In this document: one piece after another, positions 38,786 to 48,434 of the stretch
Position numbering within the stretch: position 1 is the first letter of the stretch
How the letters are laid out: each line of letters begins with the position of its first letter
From: Rhipidocladum racemiflorum
Taxonomy: Eukaryota; Streptophyta; Magnoliopsida; Poales; Poaceae
Direction of reading: 5' to 3'
Assembly (NCBI GenBank): GCA_036346355.1
Contig: CM070576.1
Location: 10,399,558-10,463,557 of the forward strand
DNA length: 64,000 bases
Program-made: the position numbers and the translations under genes
Notes under the pieces: model-generated
What the model was told of the DNA's origin: nothing
Database searches by the model: none
The model's input: the letters and a program-made list of their open reading frames with translations, nothing else

Positions 38786-40284
38786 TGTCGGCCTCCAAAG
38801 AAAATTAGGGTTTACAAAATAGGGATTTTGCGCAAACGGATTCGGAACTTTGCGGTGATCACATGATTAGGTTCCTAGCGACATTTGGGACCCATTCATG
38901 TAGGTCACCAAGTTTCGAATTCGTTTGACCTAACTTTCACCCTTTTCAAACTCGATAGCCCTAATTGCCGTCAAATTTTCATTTTTGGCCCGAATCAAAT
39001 TCAAATTTGATTCCTTTTGCGAGAACCGAACTCTAACGTCATCGAATATATTCTGAGGTCATTTCCTTGGCTTTTGTAGTGGGGTTCAAGGAAAGCTCCG
39101 AAATCTAAGAATTTGACCCCTTTTGGCGAATAATTCTAACAAAACTCGAATTAGGACTTTCGACTCGAAACTTTTCGCTAGAATGGAACCTCCGTGGCAC
39201 GAAGAGCTAATATGAGGCATTCTTGTGATTTTTGGAACCTCGGAACTTAGAGATACTCCAAAAGGCACAACAATGCGCTTTTTGCAAATCGAATTGAAAC
39301 GAAGGATTTGCAACTAGCATATTAATTCTTTATGCACAAAAGGTTCCATGTGACCTAAATCGCAACTAAAGACCCAACACACGATGACGGAACTCTTCGC
39401 ACGACGATCGGACTCTTTGAACTCGAAAACCCCAATTAGTGTCAAATTCGATTCCAAGCCCAAATTGAATTCAAATTCAATTCTTTTGCAAGAATCGAAC
39501 TTCGACAGCGTTGGATATACTCAATGGTCATTCTCTCGACTTCTGGAGCTAGGGTTCAAAGGATACTCCAAAATTTTGGGAAAATGACTTTTAGGCGAAC
39601 AAATCCAACAGGAAACCGATTAAGGTTTTCGGATCGAAGCGATCGTGCTAACTAAATCTTTTGAGCTTGACCTAGGTCTCGCAACCCAGGCAATCAAAGA
39701 TTGACCTCATGATCTAGGGTTTCTAAGGTTAGAACAACAGAGATGAGAAGAGAAAAAAAAGGAAAATCTAGGGTTTTGAGATCAAAACTCGACGGATTGA
39801 CCTCGAAAATGGTTCCACCGGTTGAGAGGCTTGATTAGGGTTTCACAAACACGATCAACACCTCGAGATCCAACTTCTAGCATTAGAAATTGAAATGAAA
39901 GAAAGGAATGGAGAGGAGAGGAGCTAGGGTTTGCATCGAACCTCAAGGATTGAGCTCCAAATTGAAATCCACCAGTTGAGGGACTTGCTAGGGCCTTGAA
40001 GATGCTCCACCACACCTCCAAGCTTGCTCTTCTTGCTCCACTTGAGCTCAATCTGGCCGGATTTGCGAGGGAGAGGAGAGGGCTCGGATGAGGGAGAGGA
40101 TGAATGAGAGAGAGAGAGCAAGAGAGTGTGGGAGAGGGAGGAAATGAGGGAGGAGAAGGAAGGAGGGGCTCTCCCCTGGTTTCATAGGGTCGGCAGGGCG
40201 ACGTGGGAGGCGGGGAAACTGAGGAAGGCGGCGACGTGCACGCACAGGAGTCGGCATGGTTGCCCCTGCTCGAGAGCTGACTGC

Positions 40285-40372
40285 TTGGCCGGAAGTACCG
40301 CCCGAAGGGCGCGGTAGTGCCGCCCGACCGGTACTACCACCCAAGGACCGGCGGTAGTGCCGCTCTGGCTGC
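40285..40372. repeat. GGTAGTACCG motif cluster 2 in layer H
   Basis: About five copies of GGAAGTACCG, CGGTAGTGCCG and GGTACTACC variants in 88 bp, in the GC-rich part of the presumed LTR. Confidence 0.7.
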
Positions 40373-40849
40373 AGAACTCCGGGTTCCTTCGCAACTTCTT
40401 CTCCAATCTTCGGAATTGATCCTCGAGGATCCAAGGGAAGGGTTTTTTGGATTCAAAGGAAGGTTTTAGGTTTAGGATTACTAACGATTTCGAAGGATTT
40501 CGACTGGACTGGAAACTCAGGGTTTCAAGTCAAAACCGATCGAACAGCTCGAACGAAATGACAAAACCCTCCGAAAACAAATAACTCCAAATTAAGATCC
40601 AAATAACAAACTAGAGCACAATCAAACACTCAAGTGGCTTAATTAAACCTAATTAATCTTAATTACAACTTCAGGGTGTTACAGCGGCACAAAGAGGGGG
40701 CGGCCGGGGAGGGGCCGGTGCGGGAGGAGGCAACAACATGGGGGTGGTCGCGGGGAGGAGGCGGTGGCATGGAGGTGGCAAACCGAGAATGGAGGGTGAG
40801 TGCGTGAGTGCGTCGGGCCTAGCGGTAGAGTGGAGAGTGGAGGGTTTTG

Positions 40850-41420
40850 TAGTGATAGTTCATTAGTGTCAGTTCCCAGGGAAAACCAATTGGAATATGT
40901 AGTAGTGTCGGTTCTTAATGTTTACCGATTGCAATGAGGTATTCATATTAGTGTCGGTTCTTCATGTGAACCAATTGGAATGAGAACCTATTGGTGTCAG
41001 TTCCTATGAATCGATTGAAATGAGCACTACGTATTAGTGTTGATTCTGAATATGAACCGATTGCAAGCACTACGTATTAGTGTTGATTCTGAATATGAAC
41101 CGATTGCAATGAGGTATACATATTAGTGTCGGTTCTTCATGTAAACTGATTATAATGAGGATGCATATTAGTATCAGTTCTTAATTTGATCCAATTGAAA
41201 TAAGGATGCATATTGGTGTCGGTTTTGAACATAAAGCGATAGAAATGAGGTATACATATTAGTGTTAGTCTTCATATGAACCGATTTTAATGAGGATGCA
41301 CATTAGTATCGGTTCTTAATGTGACCCGATTGAAATGATGATGCATATTAGTGTCGGTTGTGAACATAAACTAATTGCAATGAGGTATTTGTGTTGGTTC
41401 TTATGGAGAACTGATAAAAA
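40850..41420. repeat. CACTA subterminal repeat array
   Basis: About 13 degenerate units of roughly 36-50 bp, each built as ATTAGTGTCGGTTC...GAACCGATTG, so each unit is an inverted repeat. Positions 41,024-41,066 and 41,067-41,109 are an exact 43-bp tandem duplication. Arrays like this are known near the ends of grass CACTA elements, where they bind the element's own protein. Confidence 0.75.
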
Positions 41421-42417
41421 TATAAAATCTAACTCCACTAAGAGATCAATGAGTGTTGCTAAGGGTTTTATTTCATCAAGAGTTTCAACATAAGTCTACA
41501 ATCCCTTACTTTTTCAAACGTAGTTAAGTCATTTGAAATTTTGCAAAAAACAACTTTGGAAAACTACAAAGCTTTTCCAATAAGATTTTTCAAAAAAAAA
41601 AAGAGTGCTCATTCACTAGACATGCCAAATTTCACTTTATAGGTAGGATTTTTGCTTAACGAATAGAAAAGTTAAAACTTTTTAAAATAAAGTCCAAATT
41701 ATTTTAAAATTTTCAAAAATGAACTTTGGACTAGTTAGAAGATTTCCCAAAAAGAATTTCCTCAAAAGGAAATGTCTTTCAAAAGAGATGTTAAAATACG
41801 CTTTTGTATGGCTTTGAGGTCAAGAGTAATTTTTTTGGCTAATTTCAAAATCAATTAACTTAGGATTAGTTGGTTTATTGAAAATCTTTTGAATATAAAA
41901 ATTGTTAAGAATAACCAACTCTATGTTTTTTGTTTTGGTGCTATTTTCAAAATAATTTTACTATAAATTGTAAGCAAAATACAAGTTTAAATATAAAACA
42001 AGATACTAGTAACTAGATTTTGTGCGAAAAACTCATTTTCTTTTGAAATTAATTTTTTTATATTACTAATATTTATAGAAATATATTCATGTATTTGCAA
42101 TACCAAAATAAGCATCTAGCTCATATTCTTCCATGCATACATAATGGAACTACGAGATTATCAACAATTATTCACATTGGTGACAAAAAGAAATATTATG
42201 ATATGATGCGAATGTAATTAAAGAATCATAATCGAATGAAAGAAAAGCTCAAGTGGCATTGAAAATCAAAGTAGGTAGCATTCATCTCATGTATGTCCCA
42301 AATAAATAGCATAATAAAACGGGCCTGCTAAATAGTAACGGCCGTTAAACCAAATAAACAACCTGATAAAATGAAGAAACCTTGATAGATGTAGTCCCTT
42401 TATTTACAATACAACCT

Positions 42418-43095
42418 TTATTGATTATCTACACATATGTAATTTGTTCCATGTGTGTCGTCTTCACCGCTAAGATATGTCCCATCTGCAAATGGAGGTA
42501 TTTCATCGAATTGGTTGTACTCTTCTTCATCTACAATATCTTCAACTCCAATGATCCGCCTTTTGCCATGAAGGACGATGTGCAACCTCAGATTGGTCAG
42601 ATCACGCACATAGAAGACTTGAGTTACTTGCTTCGTAAGGATGAATGATTCATCTTTGTAGGCGAGTCTATTAAGATCCAGAAGAGTGAAACCTCTCTAG
42701 TTGACCTTCGTTCCATGTGGAAGTCCCACACACTTACATTGGAACAATGGAACTTGGTATATTCCATAATCAAGCTCCCAAATTTCTTCCTCAAATATCG
42801 TCCTCAAATATATCATGCTCAAACTGGTGATCGGGTTCCAGCATGTCTTCGTTGCATACCAGCGGGGTACTACTTGTCTCCTCATGATGGATCCAACACG
42901 TGTAATTCCTCACAAAGCCACGTCGAATTAAGTGGTCTTCAATTTGAGCTGAGTTATTAAATCTCCTGAGATTGGCGTAATCAATGCAAGGACAATATAT
43001 GAAGTTACACCTCTCCTCACCATGTCTTCTTCTGCAATTATTATGAACTCGTTAACACCCCACTGAAATTCAGCACTTACATGGCTTTTCTGAAA
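42418..43095 (-). pseudogene. CACTA transposase fragment: transposase-associated domain joined to DUF4216
   Basis: From 43,095 downward the minus strand encodes a transposase-associated domain (PF13963-like): a start region matching the MDR-x-x-W type, then YCPCIDYANLRRF and HLIRRGFVRNYTCWIHH (43,010-42,850). Within about 50 codons it changes to a DUF4216-like C-terminus with IWELDYG, KVPLF-like QVPLFQCK, LDLNRLAYKDESFIL and VFYVRDLTN. The large catalytic core (Transposase_21/TNP2) between these domains is missing, and there are a frameshift and an in-frame TAG (about 42,700). It is a deletion derivative that cannot make a working transposase. Confidence 0.8.
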
Positions 43096-43100
43096 CATCC
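43096..43100. repeat. Target-site duplication CATCC, left copy (element C)
   Basis: CATCC before the LTR end TGTAGGATCG. The same five bases follow the other end of the first LTR (44,720-44,724) and of the second LTR (50,048-50,052). Confidence 0.85.
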
Positions 43101-44719
43101 TGTAGGATCGAAGTATACGAATATAGCAATCAGAGGGGGGGTTAATGATTGTGCGGAAGCTAAAACCAAATTCTTGATCTACTAAAAGTTCACCCCAAAA
43201 CAGAACCAAATAATTGCCTCGTATTCGACAAAAAATAGAATGACAGAGGTTCGGTAAAACGAGAATTCTCGGAGATCCAACCGTTAGATTGATCTGAAAT
43301 TTGGACACGAGAAACTAGATTCCAATACGAATCGAACCCAAAATGAATCAGCTCGATCGGACTTACGGATCAAAAGTTATGAGCTTCGCAAGCTTGCTGT
43401 TCCAGAACTTGACGAAAACTAATCTAATCAAAACTTCAAGATTAAACAAGATCTTCAAAAGATTAATCAACTAGACTTTGAGGAACTCTAAATCAATACC
43501 CTAGAAAGATTTTTTATGGATCAAATCAAGATAAAACTAAAAGAACAAAAACTAATCTAGAAAAGAACAAGCATGCAAACAAGAACCAAAACAGGAAATA
43601 CTGTAGCAACGCTGCATCAGAAAGCACGCAAGGATCTAGAAGAATTGATCTTTATTTCTTTTGTCTAAAGTAATCTTCATCAAAAGAGTACAAACCCTAA
43701 AACTGAGCTTGAGGCTCTCAATGCGCTCGGCTCCGATTGATGCCCTTCAACAGAGACACCCTCCTATTTAAAGGAGCAAAACACAAGGAGTTCTCAATAC
43801 AATTCCTAATCTAGAAGGAGTATGTATACAACTCCTCTTGGCCCAACCTGGCCGAGTATAACTCTTGCACGCCGTATGGCAACCCTACCATACTCACGTG
43901 ACTAATACTTTGCACGCCGTATGGCCACCGCCATACTCACGTGACTAACACTTTGCACGCCGAATGACCTCCTGCCATTCTCACGTGACTAACCATTCTT
44001 CATGTGCACCATTCTCTTAGCCCGAACGTCCCGCATGACATCCTTGACCACCAAGACCTCAGTTCCTCCCTGAACCTAGTCCCGAACCTCAGCTCCTCCA
44101 TGAACCTAGTTCCGGTCCCGTCATCGACCACGTTCGTCTTCGAGCAATACCTGCACATGAATAAACCACAAAACAATTCCGAGCACAAGTCCACGACTTG
44201 ACTCACATCAATCCATGCAAATACTCACACGAGCATTGCATAAAGTCCACTTCAAGCATCATGAAATTCTCACAAATTTCATAATCTCAAAAACAAATCA
44301 AACACAATTCCAATTTTGCTCAAAACCCTAATCGAGCAAAAACGCATTCACGACGGACCAAAAAATATGGTCCGACGTACACATGAAAAAGTCACTCAAG
44401 AAGCCATTCACGACGGACCAACAAAATCGGTCCGGTGTACAAGTGAAAGTATCAGTTTCAAGAAGAAATCATTCCGGCGAAAACACGTTCACGACAGACT
44501 AAAAGAAATCAGTCCGTCGTACATGCGAAATCAATCCTCAAAAAGCCGTTCACGACTGACCAAAGAAATTGGTCCGACGTACATGCAAAACTTACTGGTT
44601 TGAGAGTTTGGTCCGGCACAAAAGATGACTTCACTGTTTGCTGTCAAATTGTCAGACACAAGCACAAACACATTTTGCAAATTCAATTCTAAGCCAATTT
44701 TTCAGCACATGATTTCACA
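43101..44719 (-). repeat. Left LTR of element C, flanked by CATCC on both sides
   Basis: 1,619 bp. On the minus strand it runs from TGTGAAATC to GATCCTACA. It has CATCC at both sides, the signature of a solo LTR. Four hairpin units lie at 44,351-44,580. Confidence 0.85.
44346..44585 (-). repeat. Array of four hairpin units in the left LTR of C
   Basis: Each unit reads TTCACGACGGACCA-spacer-TGGTCCGACGTACA or a variant, a stem of about 9-10 bp with a 6-8 base loop. Stem arms lie at about 44,351/44,368, 44,411/44,428, 44,493/44,512 and 44,553/44,569. Related but more degenerate units are in the LTRs of B. Confidence 0.8.
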
Positions 44720-45006
44720 CATCCATTCTTCACGGTCCATCTACAATTAAACCACAAACAAAAAATTAAGAAAAAAACTTGAGCGACATCCCCCCATTAT
44801 TCTCCAAACACACATCTCGACAACAGGTCAAGAGTATGTATATCCGGAGAATACCAGGGAGATACTGCCAAAACTTTCTTTGGAGTTGTACAACAGCTTC
44901 ACTAAGAACTTGCACAAACCACATATTCTCGAGCTGTCCAAAAAACATGGACAATTCGAGACCACTTGTTTATAAATATGCCATTTCAGCATATTTATAA
45001 ATAAGC
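44720..45006 (-). repeat. Duplicated CACTA flank inside element C (copy 1)
   Basis: Starts with CATCC and is nearly identical to 50,048-50,335. On the minus strand it carries an acceptor-like TTAATTGTAG and then the ATG of the CACTA transposase (44,740-44,738), whose reading continues in the sequence left of 43,096. It also has an inverted repeat of TTTATAAATA around 44,968-45,001. At 45,006 it stops abruptly against the copia interior. Confidence 0.82.
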
Positions 45007-46189
45007 ACCTAACAAATCAGGGCGAGCAAGTAGTTTCAACTCCAATCTAGTAGACCAATTTAATCTTTAAACAGTAAACGGCATGTGGCATGCTTGAAGC
45101 ATACTTCTTTTATTTCTTTGGAGTGGCATGCTTGAAGCATACATCTTGTCTTTTGAGGGAATGGCATGCTTGAAGCATACATCTTATCTTTTAGGGAAAG
45201 CATCCTGAAGCACATAACTTGAGGTTTTTGCTTTTAACAACCCTTTTTTTTAACTGATTCCCTTTTCCTTTATTTTTTGATTGTAAACATGCAAGGAGAT
45301 TAAAAGGTCTTTTGAAAGAGTAAAGCTGAAAACACACTTGCTTCATAGCCCAAATTTGTCAAGAAGATTCAATAACAAGCCTAGAAGGTAAGATATCACA
45401 GAGTATTTAGCTATAGGCAATCAGTCCAGAGAATTCCACAATGTCATTTTTAGTTCAAGTGAGACAATTAGATTATCATATATTAGCTCAATTACATAAC
45501 ATATAAACAAATATGATAAAGTGAGCTCATCAAGTGAAAGAACTTGGCAAGGAAACTCCCCCTCAAAACAAACCCATTGGATGAACAATCCCAAGTTCTC
45601 CCCGAATAAAAGCAAAACGAGAAGAAGACAATGGTTTTGAAAATGTCTGCCAATTGATGTTCAGTATCCACATGGTGAAGCACAATATTTTCTTTTTCAA
45701 CATGATCTCTAAGAAAGTGAAATCCAATATCAAATGCTCAAGAAAGAGGATTACTCAAGAGGTGGCACGAACCAAATCAATTCAACATCTTCCAAAGTCA
45801 ACATCAGAATAAGCTCTTAAACTAATGCATAAGGAAGCAAAAAGCCAAATGCTAAAATCTTGAGTACCATGGAGATACCTGAAAATTCACTTGACCGTTT
45901 GTTGATGTGAAGCACGTGGGAAGAGTCTCTCATATAAACCTCCAATTATCTCATCCTCAACAGCATCATCATCTTTATGAACAAAGACACTCTCCTTGAA
46001 CATATGCACTGCACTGCATCATTTGGACTAGTGCCTTTTGCGAAAACAGAGGTGGAAGAAGCATCTTCAAAAGATAATACTTTTAGCACGAGATGCATGA
46101 GTAAAGGAGAACCAAATCTTATCACTAAACATATGAAGTGAGCATCCGAAATTCACTAGCCACATGTTCTCCCTCCTCGCGTGAGAAGC
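45007..46189 (-). pseudogene. Collapsed pol and post-pol region of element C
   Basis: Corresponds to scattered pieces of B between about 14,000 and 16,437. The RNase H tail (LHHVDTEHQLADIF at about 45,640-45,683) and the DNA around 45,790-45,960 matching B 15,290-15,440 are recognisable. Integrase and the reverse transcriptase YVDD region are absent. Three GGCATGCTTGAAGCATAC palindromes lie at about 45,092-45,182. Confidence 0.75.
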
Positions 46190-48316
46190 CTACATAGAAG
46201 CAGAAAGTGTCGAGGTCTCGTGCATCGGGTTAGAAATAAGATGTTTAGGAATCGATCGAGACACCCGACGCACAACAAGAGGGCACAACACGAGTATTCT
46301 TATGCACAAAATCAGATTTGCCTTTCCCGTGTTTTTAGCATCAAAAGGTGTTTGTTTCACCCTAGGCACATAATGAGAAGTGGAGTGTGCCTTTCTGAAA
46401 TTAGACCTAGCATTAAACCTTTCTCTCTTTTGTTGTTTAGCTAGTCTAAAGCAAAAGTCTACTAAATGTCCATCTCTACCACAATGAGTGCAAGTGTACT
46501 TAACATTATGTTTAGCTTTGGAAGTAGAAGCAACATTTGCATTCATCATAGTAGAAGATAAAAGACCAGCAGATTTGAAGACAATTTTCTTAGGCTCATT
46601 TGAAATATCAAGTTTGTCATTGCAAGGAGCATAAACAATAGAGTGAGGTTTAGTTTCATATGAAGCATGAAGATCAAAACCTAAACCTTTCTTGTTTGAG
46701 CTAACCTTAGATTGATCCAAAATCATGTTCAACTTTTTCTTGCCATTAGTGAATCGTTCCAAAGAGTTTTGCAAGTAATCAACTTTATTAGCAAGAATTA
46801 AACAATTAATGCAGGGATCATCCACTTTTCCTTTTTGCTTGCGACAAGTTGAGCATGAAAGAACCTCATGTGTAAGAAAATCTTCTGTCATTTGAGAAAC
46901 CCTAGCATTTGCATCATGCAACTTCAATTCTAGTATGGAGCATTTAGAACATGGAGTTGTATCATGCAAATCAATGGTAGAACAGCTAGCATGTTTAACA
47001 TGTTTCTCATTTTTCTCATTTAGATGTAACAGAAGAGCGTGTTCTTTCCTAAGCAAGGTGAGCTCATTGTAAATTAAGTCACATGATTTGCAAGTATCAT
47101 CATCAGGAATCAAAATCTTAAGTCTAGTAATTTCAGCATTCAATGACTCCACAAGAATATCATGTTTCTTAATTTTTCTATCACGTTTGTCAAGCAATTT
47201 TCCAAGATGGGCAACAGCATTGGCTAATTCATCATAGGAAGGATCTACCTCTTTGAAGTTGCTGTCGTTGTTGTCCTCAGTGAAGCTGTCGCTGCTTTTG
47301 GCCATGAGACACAATCCCGTCAATTCATGCTTGCTTGGAGTTGCATTGTCCTCACTGCTCTCCGAATCCACATCGCTCAAATTGACTTGTTCAAGAGCGG
47401 AAAGAACTCGGTGGACAACTTTGCTGTTGATGAAGCTCTTCTTCTTTCTATTACTTGAAGAGAGCTTCTTCTCTTTTCTTCTGTCATTGTCCTTCTCCTC
47501 CCTTGATGCTTTATCTGCAAGTTTAGGACAGTTTGGACGAATATGGTCGAGATCACCACACTCATAGCATCTTGGAGGATCACCACCACCTCTCTTTCTC
47601 TTTCTCACATTTTGCAAAGCTTTGTTAAAGCGAGAAGAGAGTAGTGATAAGTCTTCTTCTGAGAATTGCTCAATCTGTTCATCGGTTAGTGAAGACAAGA
47701 AAGATAGAGCAAAACTTGAAGCAGCACCATTATGAGATATGCTAGATTGAGATGTCAAAGCAATTGATTTATGATCATTCTTTCTAGCAAAAACATCTAA
47801 TTCATGAGTTTTCAACTTAGAATAAAGAACATCTAAAGTAAGTGTACTCATGATAGTGGATTCTTGTATAGATGTTACTTTCATCTCCCACACCGATATG
47901 TCCAAAGCACTAAGCAATTGTCTAGCATTTGCCGCATTAGTATAGTTGACTCCAACAGCACGTAGATTGCTAAGAATCTTATTAAAGCGTGCAAAGAAGT
48001 CATCTACCGACTCACCCGGTTTCATCTCGAATCGCATGTACTCCTTCTTGTAGATGTCTTGGCGAACCTCTTTCACAGTGTTAGAACCCTCATGGTAATC
48101 ACAAAGAGATTTCCATACCTCATATGCGGATCGAAGATGAACCACACGATCAAAGTCGCTGCGTCCCAAGCCTTGGATGATCAAGTTGTGCGCCTTGCTA
48201 TTTGCTTCAACATGTGCACGATTGGCGTCGTTGACGTTGTCGTTCTCGGGAACATCATATGGCTTGTAGACCTTCTCCCAAATTGTGAAGCCCTGAGCTT
48301 GGATGAATGCCTCCAT
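46190..48316 (-). CDS. Copia gag protein of element C (708-codon open frame)
   Basis: Encodes a Ty1/copia Gag, the structural protein of the cytoplasmic virus-like particle. Visible parts: a DUF4219/UBN2-like core (about residues 1-170, with IWEKVYKPY, AYEVWKSL and ESVDDFFARFN); a CCHC knuckle CYECGDLDHIRPNCP near residue 250; a lysine-rich stretch; a long charged, leucine-rich coiled-coil-like middle (about 350-520); and a second CCHC knuckle CTHCGRDGHLVDFCF near 620. Two knuckles and a 700-residue length fit Sirevirus Gag. The natural start is probably 48,380-48,382, but codon 19 there is TAG (48,326-48,328) where both B copies have TGG, so this frame begins at a later methionine. The last residues differ from B and probably reflect a deletion. 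With pol gone, C would be a gag-only, non-autonomous element. Confidence 0.82.
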   Translation of the reverse strand: MEAFIQAQGFTIWEKVYKPYDVPENDNVNDANRAHVEANSKAHNLIIQGLGRSDFDRVVHLRSAYEVWKSLCDYHEGSNTVKEVRQDIYKKEYMRFEMKPGESVDDFFARFNKILSNLRAVGVNYTNAANARQLLSALDISVWEMKVTSIQESTIMSTLTLDVLYSKLKTHELDVFARKNDHKSIALTSQSSISHNGAASSFALSFLSSLTDEQIEQFSEEDLSLLSSRFNKALQNVRKRKRGGGDPPRCYECGDLDHIRPNCPKLADKASREEKDNDRRKEKKLSSSNRKKKSFINSKVVHRVLSALEQVNLSDVDSESSEDNATPSKHELTGLCLMAKSSDSFTEDNNDSNFKEVDPSYDELANAVAHLGKLLDKRDRKIKKHDILVESLNAEITRLKILIPDDDTCKSCDLIYNELTLLRKEHALLLHLNEKNEKHVKHASCSTIDLHDTTPCSKCSILELKLHDANARVSQMTEDFLTHEVLSCSTCRKQKGKVDDPCINCLILANKVDYLQNSLERFTNGKKKLNMILDQSKVSSNKKGLGFDLHASYETKPHSIVYAPCNDKLDISNEPKKIVFKSAGLLSSTMMNANVASTSKAKHNVKYTCTHCGRDGHLVDFCFRLAKQQKRERFNARSNFRKAHSTSHYVPRVKQTPFDAKNTGKANLILCIRILVLCPLVVRRVSRSIPKHLISNPMHETSTLSASM

Positions 48317-48421
48317 CTTGGCCTTCTAAAATTGAAAATCAACACCATCGAACACACATGGTTTTGTCGAATAATGATCCATTGATCTAATCACCGGTTA
48401 AGATAGATTAGAAAAACCTTG

Positions 48422-48433
48422 CTCTGATACCAC
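48422..48433 (-). promoter_or_regulatory. Primer binding site of element C (tRNA-iMet)
   Basis: The minus strand reads TGGTATCAGAGC just after the LTR end CCTACA, as in LTR2 of B. Confidence 0.88.
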
Positions 48434-48434
48434 T

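Larger units (their letters stand above)
37456..40683 (-). repeat. Layer H, segment 3: outer part of a long minus-strand LTR
   Basis: Read on the minus strand it begins at 40,683 with TGTAACACCCTGAAG, a common grass gypsy LTR start, followed by an AT-rich upstream region, a GC-rich leader (about 40,050-40,300) and further non-coding sequence. Together with segments 1 and 2 it gives an LTR-like sequence of about 4.5 kb, within the range of Tekay-type chromoviruses. No primer binding site or polypurine tract for it is visible here, so it could be a solo LTR or one LTR of an element that continues outside. A plus-strand reading with a tract ATCAAAGGGGG before 38,219 is an alternative I consider less likely. 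Confidence 0.5.
40684..43100 (-). mobile_element. CACTA DNA transposon remnant (3' part)
   Basis: A GC-rich stretch (40,684-40,850) is followed by an array of subterminal-type repeats (about 40,850-41,420), about 1 kb of AT-rich non-coding sequence (41,420-42,417), then minus-strand transposase pieces (42,418-43,095). Copia element C interrupts the transposase at 43,100; the start of the coding region reappears at 44,720-44,740 and 50,048-50,068. A TTTTGTAGTG string at about 40,844-40,853 resembles a CACTA end but lies in an unexpected orientation, so I do not place the terminus there. Confidence 0.75.

Noticed and set aside
40844..40853. TTTTGTAGTG as the CACTA terminus
   Set aside because: The orientation is wrong for the end expected at this side, and similar TGTAGT strings occur within the repeat units.
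44720..45006. Taking the C LTR as 43,101-45,006 (1.9 kb)
   Set aside because: The extra 282 bp are shared with the other copy, but a CATCC duplication and the LTR start known from B lie at 44,719. The extra part carries the CACTA transposase start codon, so it is flank.
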